Shown here: positions 1 to 10,773 of the stretch, in pieces
Numbering within the stretch: the stretch's first letter is position 1
Layout: every line of letters starts with the position of its first letter
Assembly: GCA_001051155.2 (NCBI GenBank)
Contig: JYIP02000008.1
Location: 992,001 to 1,056,000 of the forward strand
DNA from: Chrysoporthe austroafricana
Lineage: Eukaryota > Ascomycota > Sordariomycetes > Diaporthales > Cryphonectriaceae
DNA length: 64,000 nt
Reading direction: 5' to 3'
The notes under the pieces: generated by a model
Database searches by the model: none
What the model was told of the DNA's origin: nothing
The model's input: the letters and a program-made list of their open reading frames with translations, nothing else
Position numbers and translations under genes: made by a program

Positions 1-1209
1 AAAGGGCCTAGGGATAGAATTGAATGCTGTTGATTGTTCTGAGCTCGAATGTAACTGGGCTTGCCGGCGTTGTTGGCTGTTCTCGAGAAGAAGAGGGCTG
101 AAAAGCGGTTCGGCTAGTCGGATAGGCCAAAGACCCGTTGCTTGCCAGCCAGATTTAATATTTTGGCTAGATAGACCTTCTATCCGTGCTAAGCGATAGT
201 TTTCGAGAAATAAACGCTTGCCGCGGATAGTTGTCTCTCCCCACTGGCCCAGAAGGCTGACCTTTTTTCGATAAGCTCTCTTGAGAGAGGAAAAGACGCC
301 CAGATCGAGAGGAGGCAAATAGATCAATAGAATATTGTTCTGGAAGCATTCCCACATAAATTCGTCTGTTGCATGGCTGCCGTGGCCATCTAGGACTAAT
401 AGCCTGGCTTCCAAGGGGTCCTCTGGCTGGCTGCTAGGAATGAAAATCTTCTTGAGCCATTCGAGAGCGTCTTTGTTGCTAGTCCAGCCATTATTCGTAG
501 CAAAGAATTGCCAGCCTTTAAAAGGTTCCAAGAGGGTAGGAAACCATTGTTGCTGTACAGTCTTGCCCTTGAAGATAACCAGAGGAAGGAGGTGGGTACC
601 CGTCGCGGAAATGCATTCAAGGAACGACGTCCAGGACCTCGACCCAGGGTCTTTTTTCTGGATTAAACGAGAAGAAGAGCTCCCGAGAACTAATTCGTTC
701 TCTCCTTGACCCTCTATTATCCCAGCTTCGTCCATATTCCATCTGTTAGCCGGCTTGATAGCCTGGATAGAAGGAAGGTCGAATAGACGGAACCAAGACC
801 GTATTACCTCTATTGTTGCTCCGTTAGTTCGATCCGAAGCTATTTTTCGAGGCTTCCAGACCTAGATTTCCGGGTTTCTTTTTAAAAAAGCCTCAGTCCA
901 TCTCTTTCCTAGCGGTCGAGAGTCTCCTTGAATAAGGAGGATCTTCTGGGCAAATAGCTTAAGCGTCGAATGGCTTGGAAGGAACCCTAGGCTTTCTTGA
1001 ATTCGAATCCATTCAACTAGTTTTTTTTCCTGGCTAATAGAGAGCCTTTGCTGAGCTTCAGCCCCTCGTCGATGGTCTTGTGCGCCTGATAAACGGCGTC
1101 GGATAGTAGTGCTCGGGATACCGTATTCGATCGAGGCTTTACGGATAGATAGGCCTGCCTTGACGGCTTCGATAGCCTGAAAGATATTAGATTCAGTATA
1201 TGGCTTCAT
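1..1209 (-). pseudogene. pogo-type transposase (HTH_psq, CENP-B-like HTH, DDE_1) with one internal stop, 3' end cut by window
   Basis: The first 115 residues (1209 to 865) carry a psq-type helix-turn-helix (AIEAVKAGLSIRKASIEYGI, then TTIRRRL) and the start of a CENP-B/Tc5-type second HTH. The frame then meets TAG at 862-864 and continues open, without another stop, to the window edge. The continuation holds the DDE_1 core: first Asp in NMDEAG, second Asp in LVLDGHGSH, third Asp in LDLGVFSSLK. In related elements LPP is followed by about eight residues (an HSSH..LQP-like stretch) before the LDxGVF block. Here LPP runs directly into LDLGVF, suggesting a 24-nt in-frame deletion. One stop plus this deletion suggest a recently inactivated copy. 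Confidence 0.75.
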
Positions 1210-1352
1210 TGTATATAGTTTAATATATGTACAAGTTTTGAAGCAATTCGGAAAAGAATTGATAGAATAAAATAAAAATATATAAAGGGGATTGAACTGG
1301 CGGTGTGGCTGACCAGGGTGCGCCGAAAGGGGGGGTGCGCCGAAAGGGGGTG
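1..1352 (-). mobile_element. pogo/Fot1-type DNA transposon, 5' part (other end outside window)
   Basis: A Tc1/mariner-superfamily element of the fungal pogo (Fot1/Tan1-like) class enters from the left window edge. Its transposase reads on the minus strand from 1209 to position 1. Upstream of the transposase start, at about 1317-1352, a short GC-rich unit (gtgcgccgaaaggggg) occurs twice in tandem, followed by a T-rich run. Such subterminal repeats are common near pogo-type ends, so the outer boundary is placed there only tentatively. The opposite terminal inverted repeat lies outside the window, so the TA target duplication cannot be checked. Confidence 0.6.
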
Positions 1353-1832
1353 CTTTGACTTACTTTTTTTTTTTAATGGTCTTGCTTGGCGGTTTCGGAA
1401 GGACGAGTAGCTGAGGCGAACCATGAAGGTTTTCAATTGCATCACGTCCCTTCTGTGCCGACCCACGGATTAAGAGCATCAAAACAGAGAGCAAGATAGG
1501 GATGAGAATGCGGCTACAACACGGATTTAATGATTGCGAATACAAACTGTTGTACCTATCACCTTAGCGAAGTGAGCTCAAAGCCTTGCCAAGCTGAAGG
1601 GCTGTATATAACCGCTGCCGATAATTAGGCCAAGATTTTCACAACTGTGATGGCTTCATAATTGATACTAATATCTCCTGACACCAGTCACCTGGCCTGA
1701 AGCCATCCGGAGGCTGAATATTGCTGGAACGCTAGCGATCCGTTGGAATGGATAAAGCTTGGTCTGGCCCTGAATGAACTCTGGGCACGCTAAAACACCG
1801 TTGGGAGCAACATCCGCGGAGAGCCTCGTGGG
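1353..1832. other. intergenic, no gene seen
   Basis: Between the transposon edge and the promoter of the secreted-protein gene. Open frames are short and lack splice-site or family support. Confidence 0.5.
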
Positions 1833-1840
1833 TATAAAAG
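1833..1840 (+). promoter_or_regulatory. TATA box of the secreted-protein gene
   Basis: A perfect tataaaag lies 90 nt before the ATG at 1923. A transcript starting about 30 nt downstream would begin near 1865. This fits the 1923 ATG (context ttcaaaATGc) and leaves a 5' leader of about 55-60 nt. Confidence 0.5.
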
Positions 1841-1922
1841 GACAAGTGGTACCCTGCGTTCAAGCAGATCATTGTGTACAGGCCAAGCACTTAGTCATCG
1901 ACATCTTGTGATTTTATTCAAA

Positions 1923-2561
1923 ATGCATACCTCTTTTGTGAAGCTGTTGCGCGCCTTGATACTCGCGATCATGGCCTTCCAGTTGCATTGTGTTCTCGCG
2001 GCACCACTCGAAAGTGAATTGAGTGAGAGAGACACCTGTGAGAAATCCCTCTTTGCAGACCTTCGAAGAGGCTTGTTGCTAATCAGCACGCCAGGCACGG
2101 ACCTGAGTTCTTTCCAGGGCCTTGCTGTGCGCCAGACGGGGACTACGTCCACGACTACGACTATCGGTAATCTCTTAGGCCAAGATACACCTTGCATTCC
2201 CACCTCGGTCGACACAGCTTCGCTCAAGGCTGTGCTCGCTGCTTTGGCGCAGGCTCACCCCTCTCGTATCAAAGCACGCAATTTCTGGGGCACTTGGGTG
2301 GGGAAGGCTCTCAAGGGAGCCTGGAGCGACATCAAGACGGAAATCATCACGATCGCAGTGGAGGATCTTGCAGAGTGGACCAGCGTAGGAGAGTGGATCG
2401 AACTAGTGATCCAGGGATGGAAACTCGTCACGAGTCCAGACAAGAAGAAAGTGACCGTCACGAGTCCAGATGGGAAGACTGTCAAACAATACGTGATTCA
2501 GAAGCCAGTAATTGCGAAGGATCCTCCTTGCGGAGGTACTACACACAGGATGTGCCCATAA
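1923..2561 (+). CDS. small secreted protein, effector candidate (212 aa)
   Basis: A single-exon gene with a clear N-terminal signal peptide: a basic start (MHTSFVKLLR), a hydrophobic core and a likely cleavage after CVLA before AP. The mature part has only four Cys (DTC, TPC, PPCGG, MCP), a Thr-rich stretch (TTSTTTTIG), a central Trp-rich amphipathic region (WGTWVGKALKGAWSDIK) and a short internal duplication of VTSPD+K near the C-terminus. I recognise no enzyme or lectin domain. Size, signal peptide and position beside a transposon fit a fungal secreted effector-like protein, but that is inference from context. The ATG at 1923 is preferred because of the upstream TATA box and the signal peptide. 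Confidence 0.7.
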   Translation: MHTSFVKLLRALILAIMAFQLHCVLAAPLESELSERDTCEKSLFADLRRGLLLISTPGTDLSSFQGLAVRQTGTTSTTTTIGNLLGQDTPCIPTSVDTASLKAVLAALAQAHPSRIKARNFWGTWVGKALKGAWSDIKTEIITIAVEDLAEWTSVGEWIELVIQGWKLVTSPDKKKVTVTSPDGKTVKQYVIQKPVIAKDPPCGGTTHRMCP

Positions 2562-3023
2562 GGTGGCCAGTAGCTCATGGACTATTGTGATATTACATCA
2601 CTGCATATCAAAAGGGTTTGGTATGCCAGGCTCGGGAACTGGGTTCAACGAGTACAACGAGGTTCCTTCAGCAGGCCCTCTTATATCTGAGAGCAAGTCG
2701 TCTATGGGTAAACATGATACTTGCATCGGACTATTGCTCAAATACAAGTACCTAGTGGCACACATCCTCAATCTGTGGACTCGAGCCATATCTATGAGAG
2801 CTCTTTCGAAGCTAGTGCGTCTTGCGCTGAGCGGTTGATACAGTTCAAGCCCATCCTATCTATCCTCTCTACCAGACAAGTTCAATTGCAAATGCCAGGG
2901 GGAAAAAAACAAAATGAGTGCATCTGGAGTAACAACACGATTCAGAGCATGTAGTATGTCCAGATTCTATGACACCATAGCCTTCTAGCAACCAGGCAAG
3001 AGGTTGGTGCTCCGTACAGTGCC
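2562..3023. other. intergenic, no gene seen
   Basis: About 460 nt between the secreted-protein gene and a weak minus-strand frame. Overlapping short frames on both strands have no recognisable content. Confidence 0.4.
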
Positions 3024-3383
3024 TTAGAACACTGGAAGCCTCTTCTTCACATACCCAGTCTTTGTACCTAGATAGTTATATACTCCGTACGAAGTACCGA
3101 TCTGCATCTCTGCCCCTGTACTGTCCATGACCGGGCAGTTCTGACCCGAAAATACTCCACAACCGCTCACCCCGCAAATTTGAGTTCCCTGCGTGACAGA
3201 GTCGGTCTGGGAGGATGCTACGATGTGAGCTTTAGCGTAACTTGGATGAGATGGAGCCCCAGAAATTCTCCAGATTACGTGCAACGGGTAGTTGCGTGTG
3301 GAGATAGACCAGCTGCAGCAGACAGGGGTCACTACCAATGGGTCGCAGGAGACATTCAGAAAGTGGCTATCCAACTTTGCCAT
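3024..3383 (-). CDS. hypothetical Cys-containing protein (119 aa), low support
   Basis: A minus-strand frame with an in-frame ATG at 3383. It encodes MAKLDSHFLNVSC near the start and a Cys/Gly-rich segment (ICGVSGCGVFSGQNC) in the middle, ending VKKRLPVF. No family is recognised and no signal peptide follows this ATG. It could equally be the last exon of a longer gene, since the frame stays open about 70 nt further upstream before a stop. Composition is plausible for a protein, but there is no splice, promoter or family evidence. Confidence 0.25.
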   Translation of the reverse strand: MAKLDSHFLNVSCDPLVVTPVCCSWSISTRNYPLHVIWRISGAPSHPSYAKAHIVASSQTDSVTQGTQICGVSGCGVFSGQNCPVMDSTGAEMQIGTSYGVYNYLGTKTGYVKKRLPVF

Positions 3384-3601
3384 TGGATGAGTGCTATGCA
3401 ATGCTAACGAGTTCTCCTGCAGTGTAGCGGCAGGGGCAGCGGGACAACGGTCGACGGCGGGGGGTGGAGGTCACGAGATCGAATGTTGATAAATTCGAGG
3501 GGATGTCATCACATAACTCCGTCAATGACACAGTGAGACTGTTTCGTTATTATCGACAGATGAAAATACAGCCCGAAAACGAGCTTCAGAGTGTTGAGAA
3601 C

Positions 3602-6020
3602 ATGAAGGAACTGGGTACGCACAAGGAGGGAGCGCAGGGCCATATTGAGCCGGTGACAGCAGACTGGCGAGTTGAGGCCGCTGTTAAGACGCGATGGCAT
3701 TCCATCAAAGCAAACCCCAAGATCATAGTCATAGCCCTCTTCGCTTCGTAAGTCCCTGCTGCTCTTGATCAAACACGTCTGTCACTGACCACCGCGAAAT
3801 CAGCTTCGGAGGCTTTGAATATGGCTACCAACAGGGTGTATTGTCCCAATCTTTCGTCGCGACTCGGTTCACCGAGAATTTCCCCTCAGTCGTCTAGTCG
3901 TCAGCATCTGAGGGCTGGTTGACGTCCGTACTCCAGCTTGGTGGCATCGTCGGATCTCTCTCCGCCGGCCTGCTCGGCGAGATTTTCTCGAGGAAATATA
4001 CTATGCTTAGCGCATGTTGCTGGACAATTCTCGGCAGCTACCTCTACGTCGGCGCCCACAACGGGCACCCACCCGCAACTACTCTACGCAGGACGATTTT
4101 TCACTGGCATCGGTGTTGGCACTTATAGCGGCGTTGGGCCACTTTACAACGCGGAGATCTCGGCTCCTGAAACGAGAGGTTTTATCGTCAGCTTCTACCA
4201 GTTCACCACCATACTGGGCATCATGTTGAGTTTCTGGATCGGATACGTAACATCTTTTCTTTTTCTCTTTCTTTTTGCCTTCTTCGTCTTCTTCCCTTCG
4301 TTTCGCGCCTTCCTTTCCCTGATTTCTACCGCCCATCCTTGCACATTCATAGTGCATTTCTTTATCTCTATAATACCCCCAAGGAGCTCACCGATGCTCA
4401 GTGCTCCCAAACTATTTCGTTAATGCCAGAAGCTTCTTCATCGAATACCGAAAACTGACTGCACATTCACTAGGGGAGCAACTACATCGGTGGGACTGGC
4501 GAGGGACAGTCTGACTTGGCGTGGAGGCTTCCATCAATAATTCAGGGCATTCCGTCTATTCTTCTGGCACTCGGCATCTAGTGGATGCCGTTCTCTCCAC
4601 GGTGGCTTATCAAGGTTGGGAAGTATGAGAAGGCAAGAGAGACTTTGGCTTGGCTCCGTAAGAGACCCATCGATGACCCCCTTATCGAGGCCGAGTTCCT
4701 AGAAATCAAGGCCGAGGCTTTGTTCGAGCAGCGCGTGTTCGAGAAAAACTTCCCCAAACTGGCAGCCAAGGTTAGTATTTCTCAACAAATGTTATTGTTA
4801 CCATTCTGATGCTGACCATCGCACAGGAAAAACAGAGCACGCTCGTGCGCGAGCTTGCAGGCTATGTCCCTCTGTTCCAGTCACGGGACAACCTAAAGCG
4901 TGCTGCCACTGCGTGGCTGATCATGTTCTGGCAGCAGTGGACCGGGATAGACTCGAGTACGTCAAGCTCTTAACGTCTCCGAAGGAACATTAGCTGACAG
5001 ATTTGCAGTCATCTATTACGCGTCTAGTGTCTTCCAAAGCTATGGCTTCTCACAGGGTACGACTGCTGAGTTGGCTACGGGCGTCACTGGCTCTGTATTC
5101 CTGGCCAGCACAATTCCTGGGATGGTATGTGATATGATATTGGCTGAGGCGATGCTACATTGAATTGCGTACTAATACAACCAAAGCTGCTCATCGACCG
5201 ACTGGGGCGCAAGACGATGCTCCTAACCGGATCAACCATTATGTTCGTAACCATGATCAGCGTAGGGGTGATTGTCGCCAAATTTCGTCACGACTGGGCC
5301 AGTCATAGTGGCGCGGGTAAGTTTCATTTGAGACAGCAACAGTAATTACTACTATCTTTACTGACCAAACTCACAAACTGACTAGGATGGGCCGCAATCG
5401 CCCTCATCTGGATCTACGTGAGTGCATCTCTTTGCAAATCCATGGTGATCACAAGGCATCTGACTCCGAAATACAGACGGCTGGGTTTGGATATGGCTGG
5501 GGCCCAGCATCCTGGGTAAGTGAACCCCCAAATTTACTATCAAGTCAGCGCATTTGAGACTGTAATCTGATTCTTTTACTTACCCTTGGCCAGACACTCG
5601 TGTCAGAGATCTTCCCCCTCTCCATAAGGGCACGCGGAGCCTCAATAGGGGCCTCGAGTAATTGGGTCAACAATTTCGCCATCGCTCTCTTCGTGCCCTC
5701 CATGTTCGCTGCTTGGGCCTGGGGCACCTACATATTCTTTGCTGTGTTTCTTCTAGGCGGCTTTGTGAGTGATCCCTCGTCTTGTCTACACTCTGCTTAG
5801 ATATACCATTGTATTGACAAGCATTTCTGTATGGTAATTTTGGGTCTGGTTGGTCCTTCCCGAGACCAAGAATGCTACACTTGAAGACATGGACCGTGTC
5901 TTTAAGAGTCATACTGGTGCAGAAGACGCTGCTATGCTAGCGGATGCGCAAAGAGATGTAGGCCTACTTGAATTTCTCAGTCGTGGTGTGAACCCAAGCG
6001 AAGTTGCCGAGAAGGTATAG
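3602..6020 (+). pseudogene. MFS sugar (hexose/quinate-type) transporter pseudogene
   Basis: The parts give a near-complete fungal sugar porter: an N-terminal WRVEAA.KTRWHSIKANPK block, FGGFEYGYQQGV (TM1), the loop 2-3 region, MPFSPRWL, FWQQWTGID, LIDRLGRK, SEIFPLSIRARGA and a final PETKNATLEDMDRVF. It is broken in several places. TAG at 3895-3897 interrupts the second exon. A 1-nt-type frame change lies near 4067-4075, so the text continues in another frame from LLYAGRFF. A second TAG lies at 4579-4581, just before WMPFSPRW. The acceptor expected before FWVWLVLPETK reads TAA where TAG is expected (around 5835). Later exons are otherwise clean to the stop at 6018-6020. Start taken at the 3602 ATG (MKELGTHKEG); an upstream ATG at 3503 is also in frame. 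Confidence 0.8.
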
Positions 6021-6606
6021 ATTTTCAAAAATCATGACGAGAGTAGCAATTGTCCGTCAGAAGATAGGTCCTAGGGGAGGTCATTTGGTATCAATGGGGA
6101 GTAGGTATGGACACATAAAGCAGACTTTTCAATGCACGGGGGACGAAATAGTAGAATAAGACCATAAATCAACAGGGAACGCAAGGCCGAGATTCTGCCA
6201 GTCAATCGCCCAGAAATTAGATATATACGTCAAATGCTACTAATACGGGTATGTCATCGGAATAATTCTAACTCCACGTGAATGACAAGTGAGTAGTCAT
6301 GCCGTACACTCAGTCAGCCACAAAAATAGAGCCCAGACAAGCGAGTACAGGCTAATTTGATGCCCTCCGTCTAAGGATTTGCTCTTCCAAGGGCTTTCCA
6401 GACTAGCTATATCCTGATTTCCATCTAGAATCACAACCATAGCAAGCCTGCAAGTGATCTTGGCCTAAGAGCTACGAAATCAATTAGAGCTTCAAATGTT
6501 GGAAGCCATTCTGCTTACCACACTCGTTCGAGAACATAGGGAGAATATACTGGACCATGCTCGCCGAGCAGGTTCAACGCCGCTAGTAAATATATAACGA
6601 CCGCTA
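6021..6606. other. intergenic, no gene seen
   Basis: About 590 nt between the convergent transporter pseudogene and RTA1-like gene. AT-rich, no convincing coding frame. Confidence 0.5.
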
Positions 6607-7736
6607 TTAACTACTCTCCGACGTTTCCGAACCCGGGAAACGTTCAAGGGACTCCTTTGCCCCTCCTTTCCTATCAAGGATCCCGGCCTTTCTTGCTGCT
6701 TTGTTCGCTTTTCTTTCCGCCTTCCCTGCCTTCTTCTCAGCTCTAGTCCAGGAGGAGGCTGGTCCGACCAATGTTCGGCCTGGATGCATGACAGCGAGTA
6801 TGAGAAGACAAATCATCATCGGAAGGGCATCCAATGCGTAGCTGTATGCCTCATGGAAAGGGATAGGGTTGGAAGAAGGCGATAAGCCACCAGCGAACTC
6901 AGCTATGCGATAGAAGATTCTGAGCTATTTGATATGTCAGTTAGTGAACATAGTGTTTACGGGTGATTGATACTTACCGAAATTAGGGCTAGAACAGCGT
7001 ATAAAGAAATAAGAAGACCTTTCCAGCTCTTGGTCTTGACATCGACGCCTCTGTCGAGAGGGTTCAATTCAATCGGTGTTGAATAGGACTCAAGCTGAAG
7101 TGCCTTGCGGTGAAACATAACCATCAGGCATACGAACACCAGGATGAAGAACTCCTGAATGCCCACTCCAGCCGTGTATATATGCAATCCAGTCTGAGCC
7201 GCGGAACCCGAGCCTGGCCCCGTCATGGCGCCTCCAACAGCCTGGACCAGGAAGGTCAAGATATCGGCCCACACAAACCACTTGCTCATACCGGAAGCCC
7301 GAAAGGGGCCAATCTTCTTCTCGGGCAAGAAGTAGTACACCATCCTCGCAAATGTCATGTAGACGAATGCGTTGATCCACAGCGGTGCGAGCAGGAATAG
7401 CAAGGTGTGAGCGAACGCATACCCAATGTTCTGCTGGTTGTGCGCGCCGAGTGCGCCGGTGATAAAGGCGACCGTCTCCCACAGGGCCCCCATGATGAGA
7501 ACCCAGGCATACCGCTTCTTGAAGGTGAACGCCTCTGTTAAGTGTGCGACTGTCAAGATGCCAAAGATGACCGAGACGGCAACAGCGGCGCTGAACGAGG
7601 GGTCGAAATTGTAATTGGAATTGCATGCCGTGATTGGAACATAGCCATATTTCCCAGGAATTGCGGTGATGCAACTCGCAGCAGAGACATCGGACGTCGA
7701 TGTCGGCGTGCCCGTGGTTGCTGTAGAGGTCGCCAT
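6607..7736 (-). CDS. RTA1-like lipid-translocating exporter family membrane protein (358 aa)
   Basis: Two exons, 7736-6978 and 6924-6607, joined in phase 0 across a 53-nt intron (GTAAGT donor, TAG acceptor). The product has an N-terminal extracellular Ser/Thr-rich segment with two Cys, then seven predicted membrane spans. Family landmarks are ARMVYYFLPEKKIGPF, FVWADILTFLVQAVGGAM, and in exon 2 LRIFYRIAEFAGG, HEAYSYALDALPM and HPGRTLVGP. The tail is Lys/Ala-rich (AEKKAGKAERKANKAARKAG). RTA1-family proteins (yeast RTA1, RSB1) are linked to sphingoid-base export, lipid asymmetry and azole or molasses resistance; which applies here is unknown. The gene is intact. Paired CCAAT-containing repeats lie about 250-335 nt upstream of its start. 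Confidence 0.88.
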
Positions 7737-7986
7737 GTCTACGAATGCGAGAGGCGTGTGGTGTCGACCCAGAGCTGCCTTGGTCGTAATCGCGCAGGTG
7801 TGGAAGTTTAGAGAAAAGAGATATGCCGCTCCACTCTATTAGTTGTCAATTTTTTTTAATGTTTCTGAATGAGAAGACTGTCGCTGGTTATATATAATTA
7901 GACAGACTTCCAGGTCCGAGCAACCTACGCCTCAACTGCGTACATGCGGTGGCTGAGGCTGAGTTGTTTGAATCCATTGCGCTGCG

Positions 7987-8071
7987 TTTTGGCGAGAGAG
8001 CCAATCACCCGAGGTCTGTCAGGCTGACATGTTCGTCAAATACGGTCAAATTTTGGCGACGTAGCCAATCA
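7987..8071. promoter_or_regulatory. two 21-nt direct repeats, each with a CCAAT box
   Basis: The sequences at 7987-8007 and 8051-8071 share TTTTGGCGA, three variable bases, then AGCCAATCA. Both carry CCAATCA, the consensus bound by the fungal HAP/CBC complex, preceded at fixed distance by TTTTGGCGA. They lie 251-335 nt upstream of the RTA1-like start, 64 nt apart. Their arrangement suggests paired regulatory sites, but no binding evidence exists. Confidence 0.45.
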
Positions 8072-10773
8072 GAGCCATTCTTGCCCGCACCATCAGCGTT
8101 TGTAATCCAGGCTGCGACTAAGCGCATTACACGAGCTGCAGGAGGGCTATCCTCCGGACTAATACTTGTTTCGGAGCCGGGCATTTCGTCAAATCCTCTT
8201 CGGTCTTTTCATCAAAGTCATACTCTCACCTTTCTTCCTTTTTATGCATACTCATATACTTCTCAGTATCTGTATCCCTACCGTTTGTCGTTTAGCAAGA
8301 GCGGCAATACCGAAAGAAGTAATTTAGAATCAGTCGGAGCCAAAATGTAATCCAAGTCGCAATATACGGGAAGCAAGCAGCAGAAACTAAAAATCAATAA
8401 CAGTATTGGATCAAATGGATCGGGTTCGAAGCGACTGCCTTGTAGCTGTCCAGCAAGGTGACATCACGAGAAGCGGGTCTATTGTCAGCCCAGTGCCGGT
8501 TCAGATTAATCTAAATGCTTTTAATTCCTATTAAATCTCAAGGAGGGAGATCAACTCGTTGGATTTAGTAGCCTGGTGTGCTTCTGACACTCCAACGGGC
8601 GACCAGGTTGAGATCGGGTAGGAACTTTGCTTACGGTGTTTGGCTTGATATGGCCTTGCGCTTCTCCCGGCGTATTTGTTTCATGCTCTTCGTGTGATCA
8701 GCTTTTGCCTTGCCCTTCTTTTCTGTCTTTCCATCTTTCTTTCGTGTGTTGTCATCATGTTCTTCGCTTTGTCCAACTCTACTTGCACCACGCTCCTGAC
8801 GAGCGTCCGCAGCAACACAAGCAACGCATTCATGGTATTGGCTGTGGAATCTGCCCTTGTGTTCCTCGCACTCGATAATGTGTTCTAGTTTCAGACATCT
8901 TCTATTGCCCTTCTTCCCGCAGACCGGGCTTCAGGGTTATTAAATGATTAGAAGCTATCAGATCATTGGAGAAGCTATTTAAAAGGGCGCAAGGTAACAT
9001 ACCAATGATGGTTGATATCAAGGCTCATTCTATCATGAAATGTCTCTGAATTTCAATGGCGTAGATGACTCAATTTTCAGCGCCTGTTGAAATATAGTGC
9101 ATGCTGTCCAATGGTAATTCTGAAAGTTCAGACGTGCGAGTTGGCAGAAAGGAAGCTTAGAAACGCCACAGCTGAAGCCACGGAGGCTAATTTATATGCG
9201 CTACCTTGCCTGATTTCCATATATGAGTGAAACCTGAGTGAATCGTATCAACGAGTGACTCACCCGGAAAAAATGTTTTACTGTGCGGTGAGGCCTTCAC
9301 CGAGGCATGAGGGCCGTAAAAATGGTCTTGTAACATACCGCAATCTTGATTGTTATATGTGTGATATGGAGGCGCAGAGCATTTAGTCTAGCTCTGGATT
9401 GTACTGCTGAAACTCTTTAAAGATGAAACTGTCAGTCGGCATATAGACGGATCGATGGAGGGGAGATGCCTTGCAGCATTCGTCATTCCAGCTTATTGTT
9501 GGATAGACAATGACCGACGAAAGCGTATGACTGCTCTAAAAGTCAAAAGCTGCGACTTTCTGTGACCTCTGATCCAAAAAGGCCGCTACCGTTCACAAGG
9601 TCCCGGGATCTCAGCTGTAGTGTGGTCCTTAGGCTGACCAGGCACGTGCAGCTTATTTAATGTTTCGTCATTGTGAAGCACGAACTTCATTTCTATATCT
9701 AGCCCCGAGGTCCGATAACGCGTGTCCTAGGCCTGTAAAAATCGTGTAAATTCGATGATGAGTCCGAATAACAATCCATGGGCGCATGATGAGGATATTG
9801 TTGTGGAGATCAGGCCGGATAGGTCGTGCAGAGAATTCGATAAAGGTCGGGATCGCCTGCTGTCTGCGTTACGCTCGACCGGGCCATTGCCGTTGCGTGT
9901 GCGATGCGTGATGGGGTATATTTTTAGAATGCCATTGTGGAATTCAAGTTTCGTCTGAGTTGCTATGATGGTGGATTCACGACGTCAAAATTAAGTTTAT
10001 AATGCATCTTGGAAGACACTACAGCTTCCAAGGTCAGCTATTAGAGCTCATCTCGAAACGCTAACCTTTGTCTTCTTTCTATCGATACTGCTCACTGTTT
10101 CTGGGAAAGAAAATAAGGAGAAAGATGGTAAACAAGAAAGTGGAAGTGTAGCGGGAACTAGGGACTACTGCTTGATACTTCACTTTTCTAGCGATAACTC
10201 GAGCTTTTCTTTCCTTGTGTCATCGCTACCCGGCAGATATCAGTTCCCAGCCGCAACGAGCTTTTTTTTTGGGGGGGGGGGCACTTCATTTGGACTGGAT
10301 TCCGAATCATCACAAGAATGCATAGAACATATCTTTTTCTACCTCACTTTTTTGTTGGAACCAATTGCGCTCTTGTTAGTGCTCTCCTGAGATCTCCCTA
10401 TCAGGGTTTCGGCCTGCCAAGGTCCGCTGTGTCCTGTTTGGCGAGGCCGCCTGTCTGTCCACGCGTCGTAGGGATGTGTCCGGAAATCCCTCCAATGATT
10501 CTGGCTCAATCTTTCCAGATTTTCCATTTCAGGCAAGTAGATTCGGGATAACCTCGCTGCGAACGGAGAGCTATTTGACACGAAGTTGTAATGTGGCCTG
10601 ACGTTCTGAAGTTGACAATGTATATGATATCCTCTGCTACTCCAAAAATATATCTTCAAAGCGTGCCTCGACTGACAAACCCGTTAAACTCTGCTGTGTT
10701 ACAGATCCTCTTGCAGGCAACGCAACCTTCTCTCTGCTCTTCTGTAAACCCTCACAGCGGCGATTTGACCAAG
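8072..10773. other. gene-poor stretch, no supported gene
   Basis: About 2.7 kb of moderately AT-rich DNA. Frames at 8627-8888, 9755-9958 and 10172-10659 are short, overlap on both strands and show no domain or splice pattern. A T-run followed by an 11-G run lies near 10262-10281. No tRNA B-box was found on reading. It may hold the promoter of the CBM1-CE16 gene. Confidence 0.4.

Noticed and set aside
1872..1922. Upstream TTG-initiated extension of the secreted protein
   Set aside because: TTG is not a normal start here; the ATG at 1923 is followed by a proper signal peptide.
8627..8888. Short hydrophobic plus frames resembling a signal peptide
   Set aside because: Two overlapping frames in T-rich DNA, no mature domain and no start context.
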